From Monarcha castaneiventris obscurior (Eukaryota; Chordata; Aves; Passeriformes; Monarchidae): a stretch of DNA of 64,000 nt. Positions 14,927 to 28,165 of this stretch are shown here, in pieces; the stretch's first letter is position 1, and each line of letters starts with the position of its first letter. The notes beneath the pieces were generated by a model. It saw only the letters and a program-made list of their open reading frames with translations. It ran no database searches and was not told the DNA's origin. The position numbers and the translations under genes were made by a program. The stretch spans positions 51,764,147-51,828,146 of the forward strand of contig JAMPIT010000894.1 of the NCBI GenBank assembly GCA_026261815.1, in the 5' to 3' direction.

Positions 14927-14981
14927 GAGAAAACCATTATTAGGGATGAGAAACAGATGAGAAAACTATTATTAGGGATGA
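14927..14981. repeat. 23-bp direct repeat, two copies
   Basis: Copies at 14927-14949 and 14959-14981 differ at one base and share the ATTATTAGGGATGA core. Start-to-start spacing is 32 bp. Confidence 0.85.
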
Positions 14982-17900
14982 CTGGCCTGAAATTCATCCC
15001 ATACTCCTCAATATTCCATCAATTTGCAGGTGACCATTGAAATGACACTAAGCTCAAAAGTTGTCTATTTAGTGGGTTTGGGTGTCAGAGCAAACCAGGG
15101 GAAGAAAAGTCTCTTGAGTCAAATGGTCACAAAGGTAAGAACTCACCCCTCACTTTTCAGCTCTTTTAAGAATAACCTATGTACCAGAATTAAATACAAG
15201 GAGGGGTTTGTTTCCTTCTCCTTTTCCAAAAGGCAAGAAAATCAAATGGAAAACCTGATATCAAGTTAAATACCCCAAAGAGGGTTTGAGAAGTAAAAAC
15301 TCCTCAGTTATTTCCAGGCTCATGGGTAATACTGCACAATTCTCACCTCCCAGTTAAAATGGCCTGTTTAACACACTGAGGTTTCGGGACACAAAGATGT
15401 GCAGTGCAGCAGAGCTCAGGTTAGCAGTGAAACATTACCATCACCCTGGCAGATTTGGCATGCTATATACGTGAATATTTTAAGGAGAATAGAACTATAT
15501 CATTGCACAATCATCATCACCATCATCTTTTCTTCTGCCTCTTTGCAGACGTATACAATGTCAACCTAAGCTTTCGGCAACCTTAATAGAATTTCAGTGC
15601 CCACTGCCAAATGGCCATTTGATGTTCTGCTCTGTGTACACTGATGAAGCAATCTGTCACAGCCCTTAATGCAGGCAATGATGACTATCCAATCTAAAGC
15701 TTTCACGGGCTTAGAGAAATTTCTCAAGACTTTTGGAGCCTATAATAATTTGTACGATACCACAAAAGAATTTGGAATCCTGGTACGCTCTGTATTTAAT
15801 GAAATACGAATATACTCCTTTAAATGTTTCTAGAAGAAATTCTACTCAGGCCAAAAGCATATTTTATACTATCAATCACCAGAAAGTTGTGCTGGCAACT
15901 CTGAAATAGAAAATGCTATAGTGATTGCAAGTTATTGTAGTATGAATATAACAGCCCCTCCTGCCCTGGTCCAAACTTACTGCCAAGCCAAGCACTGATG
16001 CTCATGCCCTGCACAAGATTAGTGTAATAAACATACTAGAACTAAAATTTATTTGCATATAAGAGTCAAGGAGAGATGTGCCTATAGAGAATGTGGAGGG
16101 AATCTATCTACTTAATGCAATCTGTGTAAGAGATACAATTGCTGCTGACTGACCTTCCAGAAGTCGTGAAATACACTTCCCCAGTGATTTAGAAAGATGC
16201 AGTTATCCGCCAAACCTATCCTCTTCTCCCTTTCCTAGCAAAACCAGAGCAACCCATCTGCTATTAAAAGTTGAAAGGAGAAGGGCAAGCTATTTCCTTG
16301 TCTTCTTGTTGAAAGGAAAAAACACAACAGACAGTCCTTTGCAGGACCATTTGCATGCTGAGCTGTCAGACCATGCACTTTCCATTAAAGAGATAGCATC
16401 CCTTTTCATAAGTCCATTTGGGATCCATTTTAGTGTTATCTAAAAATCAAATCTACATGGTAATCCTTTTAATGTACTCTTGACTTTTAAAAACAGCTTT
16501 ATGTTCCTTCAGGAAATGTTTTAAGCCATTACTCAGTAATTACTACTCACCCATGAAAACACCGATCTTTTACAATATATAATCAGTTTGCTGACTTAAA
16601 AAACAAAGCAGACTGGAATTTTGTCTCATGAAAGTAGCAAAGGAAAACCAAGGTTAAGAGAGCATCCCATCTCTTCCCTGTCTCAATTATAACCAAGTGG
16701 TGTGTTTTTCCTGCTGCAGGAGAGAGGCTGAGGTGGTCACAGTTCTTAGTGCCTGTGTGTGGAGACTCTCAGTCTCAGTCGTGCACTGGTGAGCAAGTTA
16801 ACCAATAAATAAATAAATACTGATTTAGGAAGTGGAGTTTGTATCACTGTAGGTATAAATAATACCCTAGCCTTTTGCAAGCCCTGAAGTTTTGAGTGAC
16901 ACCACACAACCTTCTGAAACGCCGTGGAATTTGTGGAGCTGCTTTGATAAGCTTCAGCTGCACAAGAACAAGTCTCAGAAGAGGTGTCAAAAATGGTTCA
17001 CATCTAGTGCAGCTTTACTGGATTTATCCACACCTGCAGTGTGGAATGCCCAGTCAGATCCCAGGGGCTTGAAATTACCTTCAAAGTCCTACTACCAGCT
17101 CTTGAAGGTTTTGCCTTGTTTCTTTCCAAACTCCTCAATGCACCCAGAGGTGGTTGGGAGGCAGAGGAGAGCTCGAGTGGGATGGAGAGCCAGAACGGTC
17201 TTGCCCTTTGCAGCAGAAGCCACAAAGAGGAGCAGAGTGCGTTTTGCTCAGGTACAGCTCTGTCTGAGAAGGATCCAGACAAAAGCCTATGATGTGCATG
17301 GTGCAGACACTCAACTACAGGAGGTCCCTGGATATCCTGGCCTTGCAAGCAGTTTGACAAAGACCCAAGGTGTTTGTACAAAGTGTAGCCCACCAACAAC
17401 CAGTCCTTCCTCTCCCAGTGCTGACCCCAGAGAGCACAATTCCCTTCTCGATGGCTCTGGCAAAGCAGTTTAATATTTCAAGACCAGATAAAGGGCAGGG
17501 TGATGTTTGTCAGAAAGAATTTGCTGCACCTTGCACATAATATCAACCAAAGTTGTTGTTCTCTTAGTGCCGTGAAGATAGAGAAGGCAGAGAAAGCAGA
17601 GGCTAAATACTTCATTGCCTCTGTTCTTCTGCTTACTGAGGTCTAACTTAAGCCTTACTGAGCCACAGTTTGCTTCCACAGTCAGATTTTACTCAACCCC
17701 ATTTTGCTACTGCAATTAGGACAGAGAAAGTCCTGCTCTTGGACATTTCTCCTTTCATTCCCAGGAAAAGGTATGCAGAGCCCAGTGCAAGGCTGTTCAT
17801 TAAACATTTGTTATAGCTGCAGTTGGCTAGTAACTATATGCCTCAAATTAATTTTTATTATTCACTTCTGATTAAGTCAGGGCTCACAAGCCACAGCTGG

Positions 17901-20165
17901 CCATTAATGCTACCCTTCTTTACAAGAAAATATGCTGATAAGAATGAAAAGTGGTTTCTTGGCTGTTGTATACTCATTCTATAATGAGTTCCTTTGAGGT
18001 GACGTATAGAGGCAGGATTTGAGCACTATTACCCTGGACAACAGGAAAGACACAAGTAAAATTGCAAGAGTTTTTTCTTTCGTTAAATTTTTTTTTTCAT
18101 ATGTCCAAGCAAGGCTTTGAAAACCCTGCTGCAATTCATATATTCCAGAATAAAGTGAGCACTGTGGGTTTGGGGCAAGTTAGCATGACATTTAGTTTGC
18201 ATTAAAACATCCTAGAAGTCATATGAAGTATATCATAACAGAGCATATTCTACTCTATTAAGCATTCAGGAGCATCATAGTGTTCAGAATATGGATGAGA
18301 AGTTGGAATTGCACAAGACATTCCTCCTCTTGCGACTGACCACTGAGTTGAATTCAAGCTGATCCTGAGGGAGCCATTTTCATTAACCTACTGTAGCTCT
18401 CTAATCCTATTCCTTGAATTTCAGACCACCACCACTACAAGAATTTATGACCTGCTGCCTGCACTTTGGATGGTACTCACACTTCACTCTTTTCTTCAAT
18501 GCATCCTGCTCCTCTGGATGATTACCACTGCTTCATGCAGCAACCCATCCCCTTAAAGTGCAAGCCTGCTCTTCAATTCAGTTCTTTATGCTCCATTTAA
18601 TTCTCACCAACGTACGTGAAGACGACGGTGGTTACACTTGGCCAGAAATAACGAAAAAACATAATAATCGTATGACCCAACCCAATGTGCAGAACTGAAA
18701 GCCTCCTGAAATGTACCTCCTGAAGTCTGGCCTGGATATGTAGCTACTAATGCTTTGCCTGAAACCTCAGACTAAAAAGAAATTCTAAACCCCTAACCTT
18801 CAGCTCCAAAAATGCCACACTTCCAGGCCAAGAAACTTACTGAGCAGCTTTTCCTCCGCTCCATTTCCGCAGGAGTGTCCGCCGCTTGATTTGCTCAGTT
18901 TTCGCCCACCTCATCATGAGACTCCTGACTGCTGAAAAGAACTCCTTCACTGAACTAATGAAATAAGGAGTCTTAAGTGCCCTGCAATCCTTTTTAGAAA
19001 AGGCTGTATCTCCAGATGAGTCTCAATTTCACAGCATCAGGGAACCGTGTGCCAACGCGCTGAACCGGAACGCCAGGGCTAGCAGGAGTTGCAGACAACA
19101 ATGCTAACATCAGGGTTATTTTAGATTAGAGCACTTCCAAATCAATTTTGGATTTAAACTTTTAAATGCACTCTCCAGAAGGAATCTGCACTGACTGAGT
19201 ATTTTCAAGGCTAATTTTCTAAGCTTGAATGAAACCCATTCTTATCTAAGAAAAAGATGCAACTAACCTTTGCCACAAAGGCTGGGTCACAGCTAGAAAA
19301 CGAGGCAGACAACAGTCCTAGAAAGGAATAAACTGCCTAACTAAAGGAATAAAACTGCTAACAACAACAACAAAAAGAGCCCATACTGATTCTGTTGGGA
19401 AGAGATTTTAACTGAGACCAGAAGTTGTCAGGATATTTGGGAGCCAGGGCACTTCTCCTACAGCTGAAGTACCCCATCTCCCACGAGCAGTCCCATTCTA
19501 GCAGGGGTAAGGGAATGCTCTGGGCTATCCAGGAGAGCAGGGCTGCACTCCAGGCATGGGCATCATGCTGCAGGGGGATAAAGGAAGAGCTGAACATCCA
19601 CAGCCTGACAGCAGTTTTTTTCCAGACTGAAACTCCTGCCGAATTAAGACAGATCCTCAGCACTCTACAGAAAAGAAAGTGGTTGTGATGAGAGAAGAGA
19701 ATTTGTAAGACAGATGGGAGAGTTAAGGTTAAAGTTCAGACCAGAAGCAATTAAGACGGGTAAGAGTGCTCTGCAACTTGACACAGGTTTGCTTTGTATT
19801 CAGAACTTTTCACTAGCATTAAGCATCTTAACTTGTGTATAGAGAGATTATAATTAAAACCTGACAAGCTTAAATTAGCCATTTAGAAAAGGTTCTCCAG
19901 AAAGCTTTTAAAGTAGACTAAACATATCTATTAAAATGGAAGAAAGGGGAAAAAAAAAAATCAGAGCCATTTTCAGTTACAATAGTTTTCCCTACCTAGA
20001 TATTTCAAGAGATTAGACAAATTTGAAATCAAAGTTCTGCAACTGTCCAAAGCCACTTAACAGGGGGGAGAGAGAGGAAGCGTGGCAATTAGAAAAACCT
20101 TTAAAACCCCCTCTATTTAATAGCCACAATCCTCTGGATGAATATAAGCACTCCAGAAACCCCAT

Positions 20166-20218
20166 TAAAAAAATAAAAAAAAAAAAAAAGAAAGAGGGGG
20201 GGAAAAAAAGAAAAAGAG
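20166..20218. repeat. A/G-rich low-complexity tract
   Basis: This is a run of A interrupted by T and G, followed by a G7 block and more A. It could be an old retroposon tail, but I see no element body beside it. Confidence 0.8.
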
Positions 20219-23200
20219 ATCCTTATTTCCCTTTGGGATTTTGAGCACTTCAGGGAGTGCTCTATTATGGTTCCCCAGGGACGGGGGAATTATGTCAATC
20301 TGCCACAAGGTGGGCAGTTAGTGAGGGAGGCAGCCTGGGAACCAGCTTTCACCAGGCCATTCCAATTAAAGCATAGGCAGCATTTTCACCTCACACTGGC
20401 TATTTAGATTAATTCCTAGTGTTTCGATGCTATACAATTTTTCTATGAGTTCAAGAAACGGAATCTAAAGCAAATTTGCTCTTTATCGAAGAAAGGAATA
20501 TATCCACCAGTGCCAAATGAAACCAGGTAATTTATTCCCCCTTGAATGAAAAAAGCTAAAAATATTTTGCTATTTCAAGAAAAAGTTCACGGACTGTAAA
20601 TATCGATAAACCAGGTTTGTGAAAATAAGAGTCATTAAGGGCAAGGCTGCTGCAAAGTCCACCTTATTACAAATCATATTCTATTCCTTCTTTCCCTGCC
20701 TGTTCAAAAGCAGATGCAGTCCTGGAGAAATATGGCTGGACATCTAGCTGGGACAAGCTTTGGTTTCCCAGCACACATTCCCAGCCCTGCCATGCCCTCC
20801 TCTACTGCCCAGGCCAAGCAAGCAATCCCAGCTGGCTCTCAGCACACCTTTTGGTGAGGAAACAGCTTCAAACGTGTGCTTATTCACCTAAAGAAGCTCC
20901 TACATTAACCTGTTAACCTAAAGAACAATCCTACATTATTCCTAGCTCTGATTGCTCCCAAAGGCACATCAGTTCCTCTCAACCCTTGTTTTAAAAGCCC
21001 TGGAGCAGATGCTTTTATATGCATAAAGTACATGATATGGGTGTTTGGATAGGCCATGGGGTGCCCTGGTCACAACCTGTTGCATATTGAAGACTCAGAA
21101 GTTCCACGATGGCAGCATCCTGCTTTTGGGTGTGCAAGGAAGGTGGATAGGGAGTGGAAGAACAGAAGAGAGCACAAATATTACAGGAAATGTGGTGCAG
21201 ACACAGTACTGCAGTTCTTCAAAGTAAGGAGAGAGCCAGCGCCTGTCCCTGAGAAAAACAATCAAGCTGCAGCAGCAATGATCGCTCTAAACCCACGTCG
21301 TTTATCTGCAGCCTACATTCACTGCCTCCACATGCAAACTGCAATCCTTTTCTCCAATCTACCTCAACTCTACTGCACTCCATGCAGCACCTCTTTTCAG
21401 AGGAGTGTCTAAATTATCTGAGTGCAGGAAAAAAGAATGTTACTTTAAAGCAAGCCATGATCTGCCACAGCAAAGCGTGAGATGAGTAATTTGTTACTTC
21501 AAGTCCTAGGAGGTCTTCTTTTTCTTTTTTTTTTTTTTGAGTGCCAACAGTATTTGAAGTGGTAATGTGCATATAGAAATCTCAATTTACTTTGCTTCAT
21601 CTTCACAGACCACCAGTGTACTTATTCCTAATTCACTGTGAACGTAAAGTCTGATAAGGAAAAACAACACCTGCTCCAGACCTAATACCTAATGGAAATG
21701 TGAGAATGAGGATTTCCAAAGTTCAAGATCCATTTGTGTCCTTAACTGATTTGCTTACAAACAGGAATTGGGTGCAAAAGAATAGCTATCTGCATTTCAG
21801 GCACCCTAAAGTCCAAGTAAAAAAATCTATCCCATTTTTGGTTATCTGTAGCAGCAATTTCACAGCAACTGCCGGGTGTGCAATTGCCACTCTGCTTTCA
21901 GAGAATTAAACAGCAGAAGACTTCTCTAGAGGCTTCTCACTTTTTATGCAGGTTCAGCCTTATTTTCACTTCATTCCCAAACCTAGGGCAGCTGAAATAC
22001 AGCTCCACTCCCAAGCAGATCCATCAGGCACAGCAGAGGAGTGCAGGTCTTTCCTCCCAGCGCTGTAGTGGGACCATCGCTGTACCTTCCACTGCCTGTC
22101 CCCCCGTGCCTCTGTCTGCCCCTGCTGACAGCTGCCTGGGGCAGGGCTGTTTTCCCCTGGAAGTTCCTGGCAGGAATTCCTCTCTCAGGTGAGAGCCTCT
22201 GCTCATCTCTGAGAAGAGTTTGTCTCAAAAACCCCCAGTGGTGACATCTCCCTGTTTTTTCTCCTCTCTCTCCCAGTTCCCTCAGCCTCTCTCCATGGGT
22301 ACTACCAACAAGCTGAGTCTGAATTGGACTTGCTAAGCTCTCTCTACTCTGTCAATAGGACTGCTGGCCAGCTTTGATGGACATGTATCTTGTGCTCAAA
22401 AGCCTAAAAAGCTGATCTCTGACCTCTGGGGAGCAGAAACTTGTCACTGTCGTATGATATCAGCAATGATATAAATCAGGTACTCCAAAATATTTACTTT
22501 TATTTCAATGAGCTCATTGAGAAACTGTTTCTACAGCCTGAGCAACCAGGAAATTGGATTTTTTAAAAAATATGATTCCTGTGCTGACACTGCATGCTTT
22601 TTGTCTGGAGTTCCATGTTACAACCACAGAACTGGGGGGTGAAACGTGTCCATCTCCAAAGAAAAGTGAAGCCAAGGGGCAGCACTATTTAAACAGCCAA
22701 GAAAACCAGGGGAAACCCTTCCAATGCCTTAGTGCTGTGAGACATCCTCTATCTATGCAAAACAGGCACCACTTCCATGCTTGAGATTGGCCCATCCCTC
22801 TCCCCAGGATCAACCCTCAGCACTAAGAACCGTTCATCTGCCGCTACGAAGGTCAAGGGCTCCGCCAGCCCTCCAGAGATTTGAGCTACTGGTTCCACAC
22901 AGTCTGCCAGTATCAAACCTGACACTTAGATTAGTAGTTACTCCCCAGACATATCTAGTTTCCCATTTCTTCAGTTTCTAGTGTCAAAATACACTTGCAG
23001 TACAATATGCAAACCTCCACTGACAATACCCTCCCTCTCTCTTCAGTTGTGGTGGGAGGAATGCCTATTTTTTCAGGAAACAGTTGTACTTTTATGTTCA
23101 TGTATTATCACACTAATATACCCCTGAGCTCATGTTTTTGTTATGGAGCATCAAAAATGGTAAAGATGCACTCCACAGTTACCATCACATTATCAGCACA

Positions 23201-26200
23201 CAGAGAAATATTTTGGAAGTTAGCATTTAAGACAGATGCTCTGCATTATAAACGCCAGAGAATGATCAGTCTTTGATATGCAGTTCATGGATGGCTCCGT
23301 CACAGCTCCATTTGGTGGCTTTCCTTGAGCCAATCCATTGCAACACTAAATATCACCCTGGTAAGATTTGAATAAGCACAGGCACCTGCGTGTTACTCTC
23401 TTCAGAGGGCAGGGAAGAGTTAAACCAAGGGACCACTTCTTCCCATTCCACATGACAAAATCAGAGCAAACCTGTGTCCTTGCCTCTTACACAGCCTTAA
23501 TATATTAAAACTATTATTCACTTTTACTCGTCATGAACAGGGTTTGCCTCATTTTTATCCAGAACTGTGAAGTGGCAATTTCTGCCAGCATTTCTGCAGT
23601 CCAGGTCCACTCTCACATACCCACAAAAGGCTCCTGCCATGTGACACACGTCCCTTTGTTTTGGAATGCCAACATCTTAAAAGCCTTACAAGCAGAAGGA
23701 GCAACCTGAGTAATTTCATGCCCAGCTGCAAGGAATTCTTAACAGGGAAGGAGACAAAATGAAGCTTAAAGGGCAGGTATTAAATCTCATCAGTCTACTG
23801 TGTGCCAAGATTATTAAGAAAGTTTGGAATTACAGCAGAGCTCTACTTCAAAACCTACAGACCTGGTTCTCCAAGGCTACATATTTCAGTAGCTGGCAGA
23901 CACACGCCTGTGTCATTCAAGATGCTTTTACACACTTTTACACAGGCCCAAAGCTGCACGAGCAGCCTGCACACAAAAGAGGCTCTTGCAGGGCACACGG
24001 GGGCAGAGAACAACTTGTCCTCATCGGCTCCACGGGGGTAAATGGGCACCAGTTTGTTCCATTAACTGCATTTATTTGTGGCTGCGCTGGTTCCTTTCCC
24101 TCTCCCTCTGTCTGTCAAAGGACAAGCCAGCTCTGAACTCGGGGACTTTTTATAAAACTGCCCTTGGCAGGTTTTGAGTTCCATTAATTCAGGGACAATT
24201 CTGCAGAAAAAGTCCACGTTTGGATGCAGTGCACCTTGTAAAGTGTCGAGAGAAGAAAAAGAAGCCACGGCAACACAGAGGCTCGGGCCACAGAAACGGC
24301 AAGAGGATATCAAATGTTGCTTTAAGTGCTGAAATATTTGTGCTTTGAAAGAAAAATGCCTTCAGGAATCCCAGCAGGAGTCACCTCTATATAAAGACTT
24401 CACTTGTAACGGGACATTTATTATTCTCAATTAATGGCATTCTGATAGACACGTTTACATTTCTAAGTGTCAGATTCAGCAGAATACAAAATGACTGAAG
24501 GCCTCATATTTTGCACTGAAAATGGCCATAAAAGGATCTAAAGGCGACCAAAAAAAAAAAAAAAAGAGAAAAATCCACATTTTCTAGAAGACAGATGATG
24601 TCCTTTGGTTCCTTACAGTTCTGAAGCCTGGTTAGTACAGCAAGGCTTTCAAAATACAGATTTAAACCTGCAAACAGCAAAGCGAAATGCCACCACAGCT
24701 CCTCATGAAATTAGGTGACGACCACACTGAGAGGCAGTAATAGATCTTGATCACATCCTCCCATGGATTATTACAGAAACCTAATGTGGCAGAACACTGT
24801 ATAGCAGGTTTCTGGAAAAATGAATAGCTAGAAGTCTCAAAAAAAATCACACTTAGCTAGCAAAATGTATATAATGTTACTGGATTTCAAATGTCCGAAA
24901 TGAAAGGAGATAGAGAATGAACACCTTCATCTTGTAAGAAAAGACAACCTGTTTGGGGGAAAATCTAGCAATAAAAAGCCACTTCAGTGCCATGTTCTAA
25001 CTGAAGTGGCAATAAATTCTTCCCACATACACACACACGCCCACAGGTTGCTGGTGGCACAGCACACACATGGCCAGGACTGACACACAAACATTTGTCA
25101 CTTGTGAGCCTCCCTAGGGCTAAGGAGACAAAGGCAACGTTAACTCCACCATGGGAAGGTAAGGATCATCTTTTTAAAAAAGCCAAAACAGTAAAAATAA
25201 AAGTGCAGGTACTTAAGGCCCAAAGGTATTGCAGTGCCCAACTCCCTGAGGCAATAGGTCGTCTTTGTGATGTATAAGCACACGTCCACACCATCACATC
25301 CTTTTTCAGTCACCTCCAAATAATACGTGTATCTAGAAGAACAATTTTACTCATATTCACTCTCCTTTCTCTGCTGGAAAGAGCTGCAGACTGTTTAACA
25401 AAAATTGGAACACTGGTTGGTTTTGTCGTTGGGTGGATTTATGGTGGGCATTCTTTGATATTTTGTTGTTGTTGCATTTAAAATTAAGAACACCCCATAG
25501 AAAATGAAACCTTCCCATCAAGTTACAAAGGACTTCAAATAAAACTGCCTAGCCACCAATTCAACTATATAAATCTACATGTTGTGCGTATTCCCACCCA
25601 AGGGCCTGATGCTAGACCTGTAAATAAATAATTCAGTACTCAAGTAATAGCGGCTAAATTTAAAAAGCACCCACAAAACCTACTAGCTTTAACTGGAGCC
25701 TTCAATGCCTAGATTTGGTTTCTTGGGCGGGGTGGGAAATGCAATTTATTACCACGGGGGAAGTACAGGTGTTGAAAACAAATTCAGCAATGCCTCCAAG
25801 CATGGAAGCTGTCCCTCTGCCCGGGGGACCAGGGATTTGCGGGCTCTGCCACCTCCTCTGGACTCACAGGACAAGCCCACCCTAAAAACCCTGGGGAAGA
25901 GCTGGGATGCCAGCAGCTCCCAGTTTGGATTAAGCACTATGAACCAGAAAAATCTCAGATTAGAATTGCAGTTCTGCCACTGATTTTACACGTGAAAATC
26001 TCTGCATCGGTGCCTTCGCTGGCAACGGGGAACGGCAACGCCGATTATTTCCAAGAGATTTCAAGTGGTCTCCAGCACCATGAAAGCACCAAGTTGCTTT
26101 AAAAGTGTAACTGTGCTGCCAGCTGCAAAAGATTTAACAGGCTACACGTACCTTATCCTAAGATCCTTTATCAAAGGCCAGGTAGATTAAAGAGATTAAA

Positions 26201-26439
26201 CTTTCTGGAGTATTTTAAAACTTCCATAAAGTCCCCACGCGAGTTTACAATTTTTTTTTTCCACAAATAAACCCTTTGGAAACTGTGAGGCACTGGCAGA
26301 TACAACGTAGATGTATCTTACCAGCAAAAAGGCAGTTTTCTCTCCTTCTAAATGATGGAAAGTCAATTTGCATCATAATTAAACCAAGGCCCTGTAACGT
26401 TACTTTTAGTTAAAACAGTAAACTACCATAATAAAAGTG

Positions 26440-26780
26440 TACCTGGGGAATATTTAGAGAAAGCACTAATGATTTCTTCCCTAGTGGTTAATAAATTCAC
26501 TTCCAGATCAATTTGTTCATGATAGAAACTTGAGAGCATAAACAGTTACACAAGCACATTAGAGTGTGTCTTTCTCAGTATAAATGATTTATTACAATGA
26601 TTAGCAGCACATAAACAATTTAAAATACAACTCTAATTAGCTTTTTGGAAGAAAAGGAGAAAAACCTTCCTGACTCCTTCTACACATTATGTTTTACTTC
26701 TCTAAGTGTGTACTTTTTAATTAAATCCAAATGTCACAATAAATTTAAAGTGTTTTATTACCACCCTGGCTAACTAAGCC
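26440..26780. promoter_or_regulatory. Candidate conserved enhancer in LMO1 intron 1
   Basis: A repeat-free A+T-rich stretch has several homeodomain-type cores, including TAATTAG at 26634-26640, and ATAAA/CAAT motifs, in the style of vertebrate conserved non-coding elements. It lies 0.5 kb left of the solo LTR. Conservation cannot be measured here. Confidence 0.25.
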
Positions 26781-27318
26781 GTTCATGCAAACACCCATTA
26801 TATTAAACCAGATGCAGGACTGAAAGCGGTTGAGGAGAGAGGAGAAAGAAAGAGGGGGGGAAAGGCAATTACTTCTATATTTGACAAGAGATTTGTACAA
26901 ATGTTTAAAGACAAGAATATCTTTGGCAAGGTTTCCCTGTTTTATCCAGGGAGGCCGGCCAGCTAATTGCTCTTTAATACCTGTTTCCAAGTTTGAAAAC
27001 GTCGCACGCTGTTAAACTTTCCCCATCCAAAGCAGAAGGAGAGGGCAGGAGAAAGGTGGGAAAACCAATCCGCGTGAAACCTCGTACAATTCACCACAAA
27101 CAGCCGAAGCAAACCATGCCTCCACCTGCCACCTCCACACACAGCCCCTTCTGTGCCAGGAGAGAGCAGAGGGATAAAGACACGTCCTTCCTAAAAGCTT
27201 TGAGATGTCCCCCACGAGGTAGCTGCCACCCAGCCCCTGCTGCCCATGGTGGCCACCACTCATCTGTGGGGTGAAGGGCCACCTCCCCTTAGCAGTGTCC
27301 AGCAAGGAGGTGGATGTG

Positions 27319-27323
27319 GCCCC
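27319..27323. repeat. Target-site duplication, left
   Basis: GCCCC lies immediately before the TG of the solo LTR. The same 5 bp follows its terminal CA. Confidence 0.8.
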
Positions 27324-28160
27324 TGTCAGAGACTGAAAATAGTTCATGCCTCAAACATTGATATAAAGTTTTGCTCATTATAAAGAAGCTACAAACCAAA
27401 GGAGCCTCTCTGAAGACTGGGACTTTGGACTGAAAGTCAAACTGCTGATTAGATAAAGGGAAACCCATTGTTCAGTCATCTCAGGCTGAGGGAAAGGTTT
27501 GCATCCACAAAACGATGCCACCATCTACAACTATCCCTGTCTGTGTTTGGGGTGGGGGGAGAGCACAGCTCACAGAAGCCAGGTTTACACAGACTCCCCC
27601 CAGCTGAGGGGGCAGGAGGAGGTTTTGGGTGCGTGGTGTAACCTCTGGTGAGAGGCCATAAACACCCATCCTCCATTACACAAACTGGCCCAGCTGTGGA
27701 ACCCCCAACCCCACAGGCCACATCCATGGGACTTTCATGTGAGAGGCTTTGCCCCACAGGACTGCCTGTGATGCACAGACCCAGAGGCTGCTGTGAGAGA
27801 CTGCATCCCCCTCCTCCAGGGGGACATGCCTGGACATTCCTACCTAGCCTGAGCATATAAACCCACCAGATTCTCTGCTTCTTTGGGGGGACTTTCACCA
27901 CCAAGACCAGCTGCAGAGGATCACCGGAACATCCTAGGATCCACGGAGTGGTGATATTTTCCTTATTCTGTCTCTGTCACTCTTTCTGTCCCCACCACCT
28001 ATTTTCTACTTCTTTCTTTCTCTCTCTCTCTCTCTCTCTCCGTCTCTCTCTCATATTTACCATCAAATAAAACCCTTACTATTGTCACTGGCATATGGTC
28101 TCGTTTGCACCTTAATTGGGGCAGAGGAATTTCTAAGAACCTTAAAACTAGATCTTACCA
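27324..28160 (+). mobile_element. Solo LTR, endogenous retrovirus ERVL-type
   Basis: An 837-bp element begins TGTCAG and ends TTACCA, and is flanked on both sides by the same 5 bp, GCCCC (27319-27323 and 28161-28165). A 5-bp target duplication is typical of ERVL-class elements. Inside are a TATAAA box at 27856-27861, a CT-rich run at 28011-28052 and an AATAAA signal at 28066-28071, the usual LTR order of promoter then polyadenylation signal. No internal viral genes, primer-binding site or second LTR lie beside it, so it is a recombination-derived solo LTR. The 3' part, including the CATATGGTCTCGTTTGCACC segment, resembles passerine LTRs as I remember them. The exact family name needs a repeat library. 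Confidence 0.85.
28011..28052. repeat. CT-rich microsatellite inside the LTR
   Basis: This is a CT dinucleotide run with a CTTT lead-in and one interruption (CCGT). It lies in the LTR between the TATA box and the polyadenylation signal. Confidence 0.9.
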
Positions 28161-28165
28161 GCCCC
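28161..28165. repeat. Target-site duplication, right
   Basis: GCCCC lies immediately after the terminal CA of the solo LTR and matches the left flank exactly. Confidence 0.8.

Larger units (their letters stand above)
7983..27318 (-). other. LMO1 intron 1, exon 2-proximal half
   Basis: This is non-coding intron sequence. It holds simple tracts: a CA run near 9713, poly-A/G near 20166-20218, poly-T near 21525, and poly-A near 24550. It also has a 23-bp imperfect duplication at 14927-14981, a 21-bp one at about 20887-20938, and stretches that look like conserved enhancers (12500-12800, 15540-15720, 26440-26780). The longest open frame (16892-17473, plus) resembles no protein I know. Confidence 0.7.

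Noticed and set aside
16892..17473. 193-codon plus-strand open frame in LMO1 intron 1
   Set aside because: No recognisable domain, a long overlapping frame on the other strand, and no promoter or splice context. Could be an unrecognised old repeat.
20301..20316. CTCF-like sequence CCACAAGGTGGGCAG
   Set aside because: It differs from the core consensus at important positions. Not supportable without a motif score.
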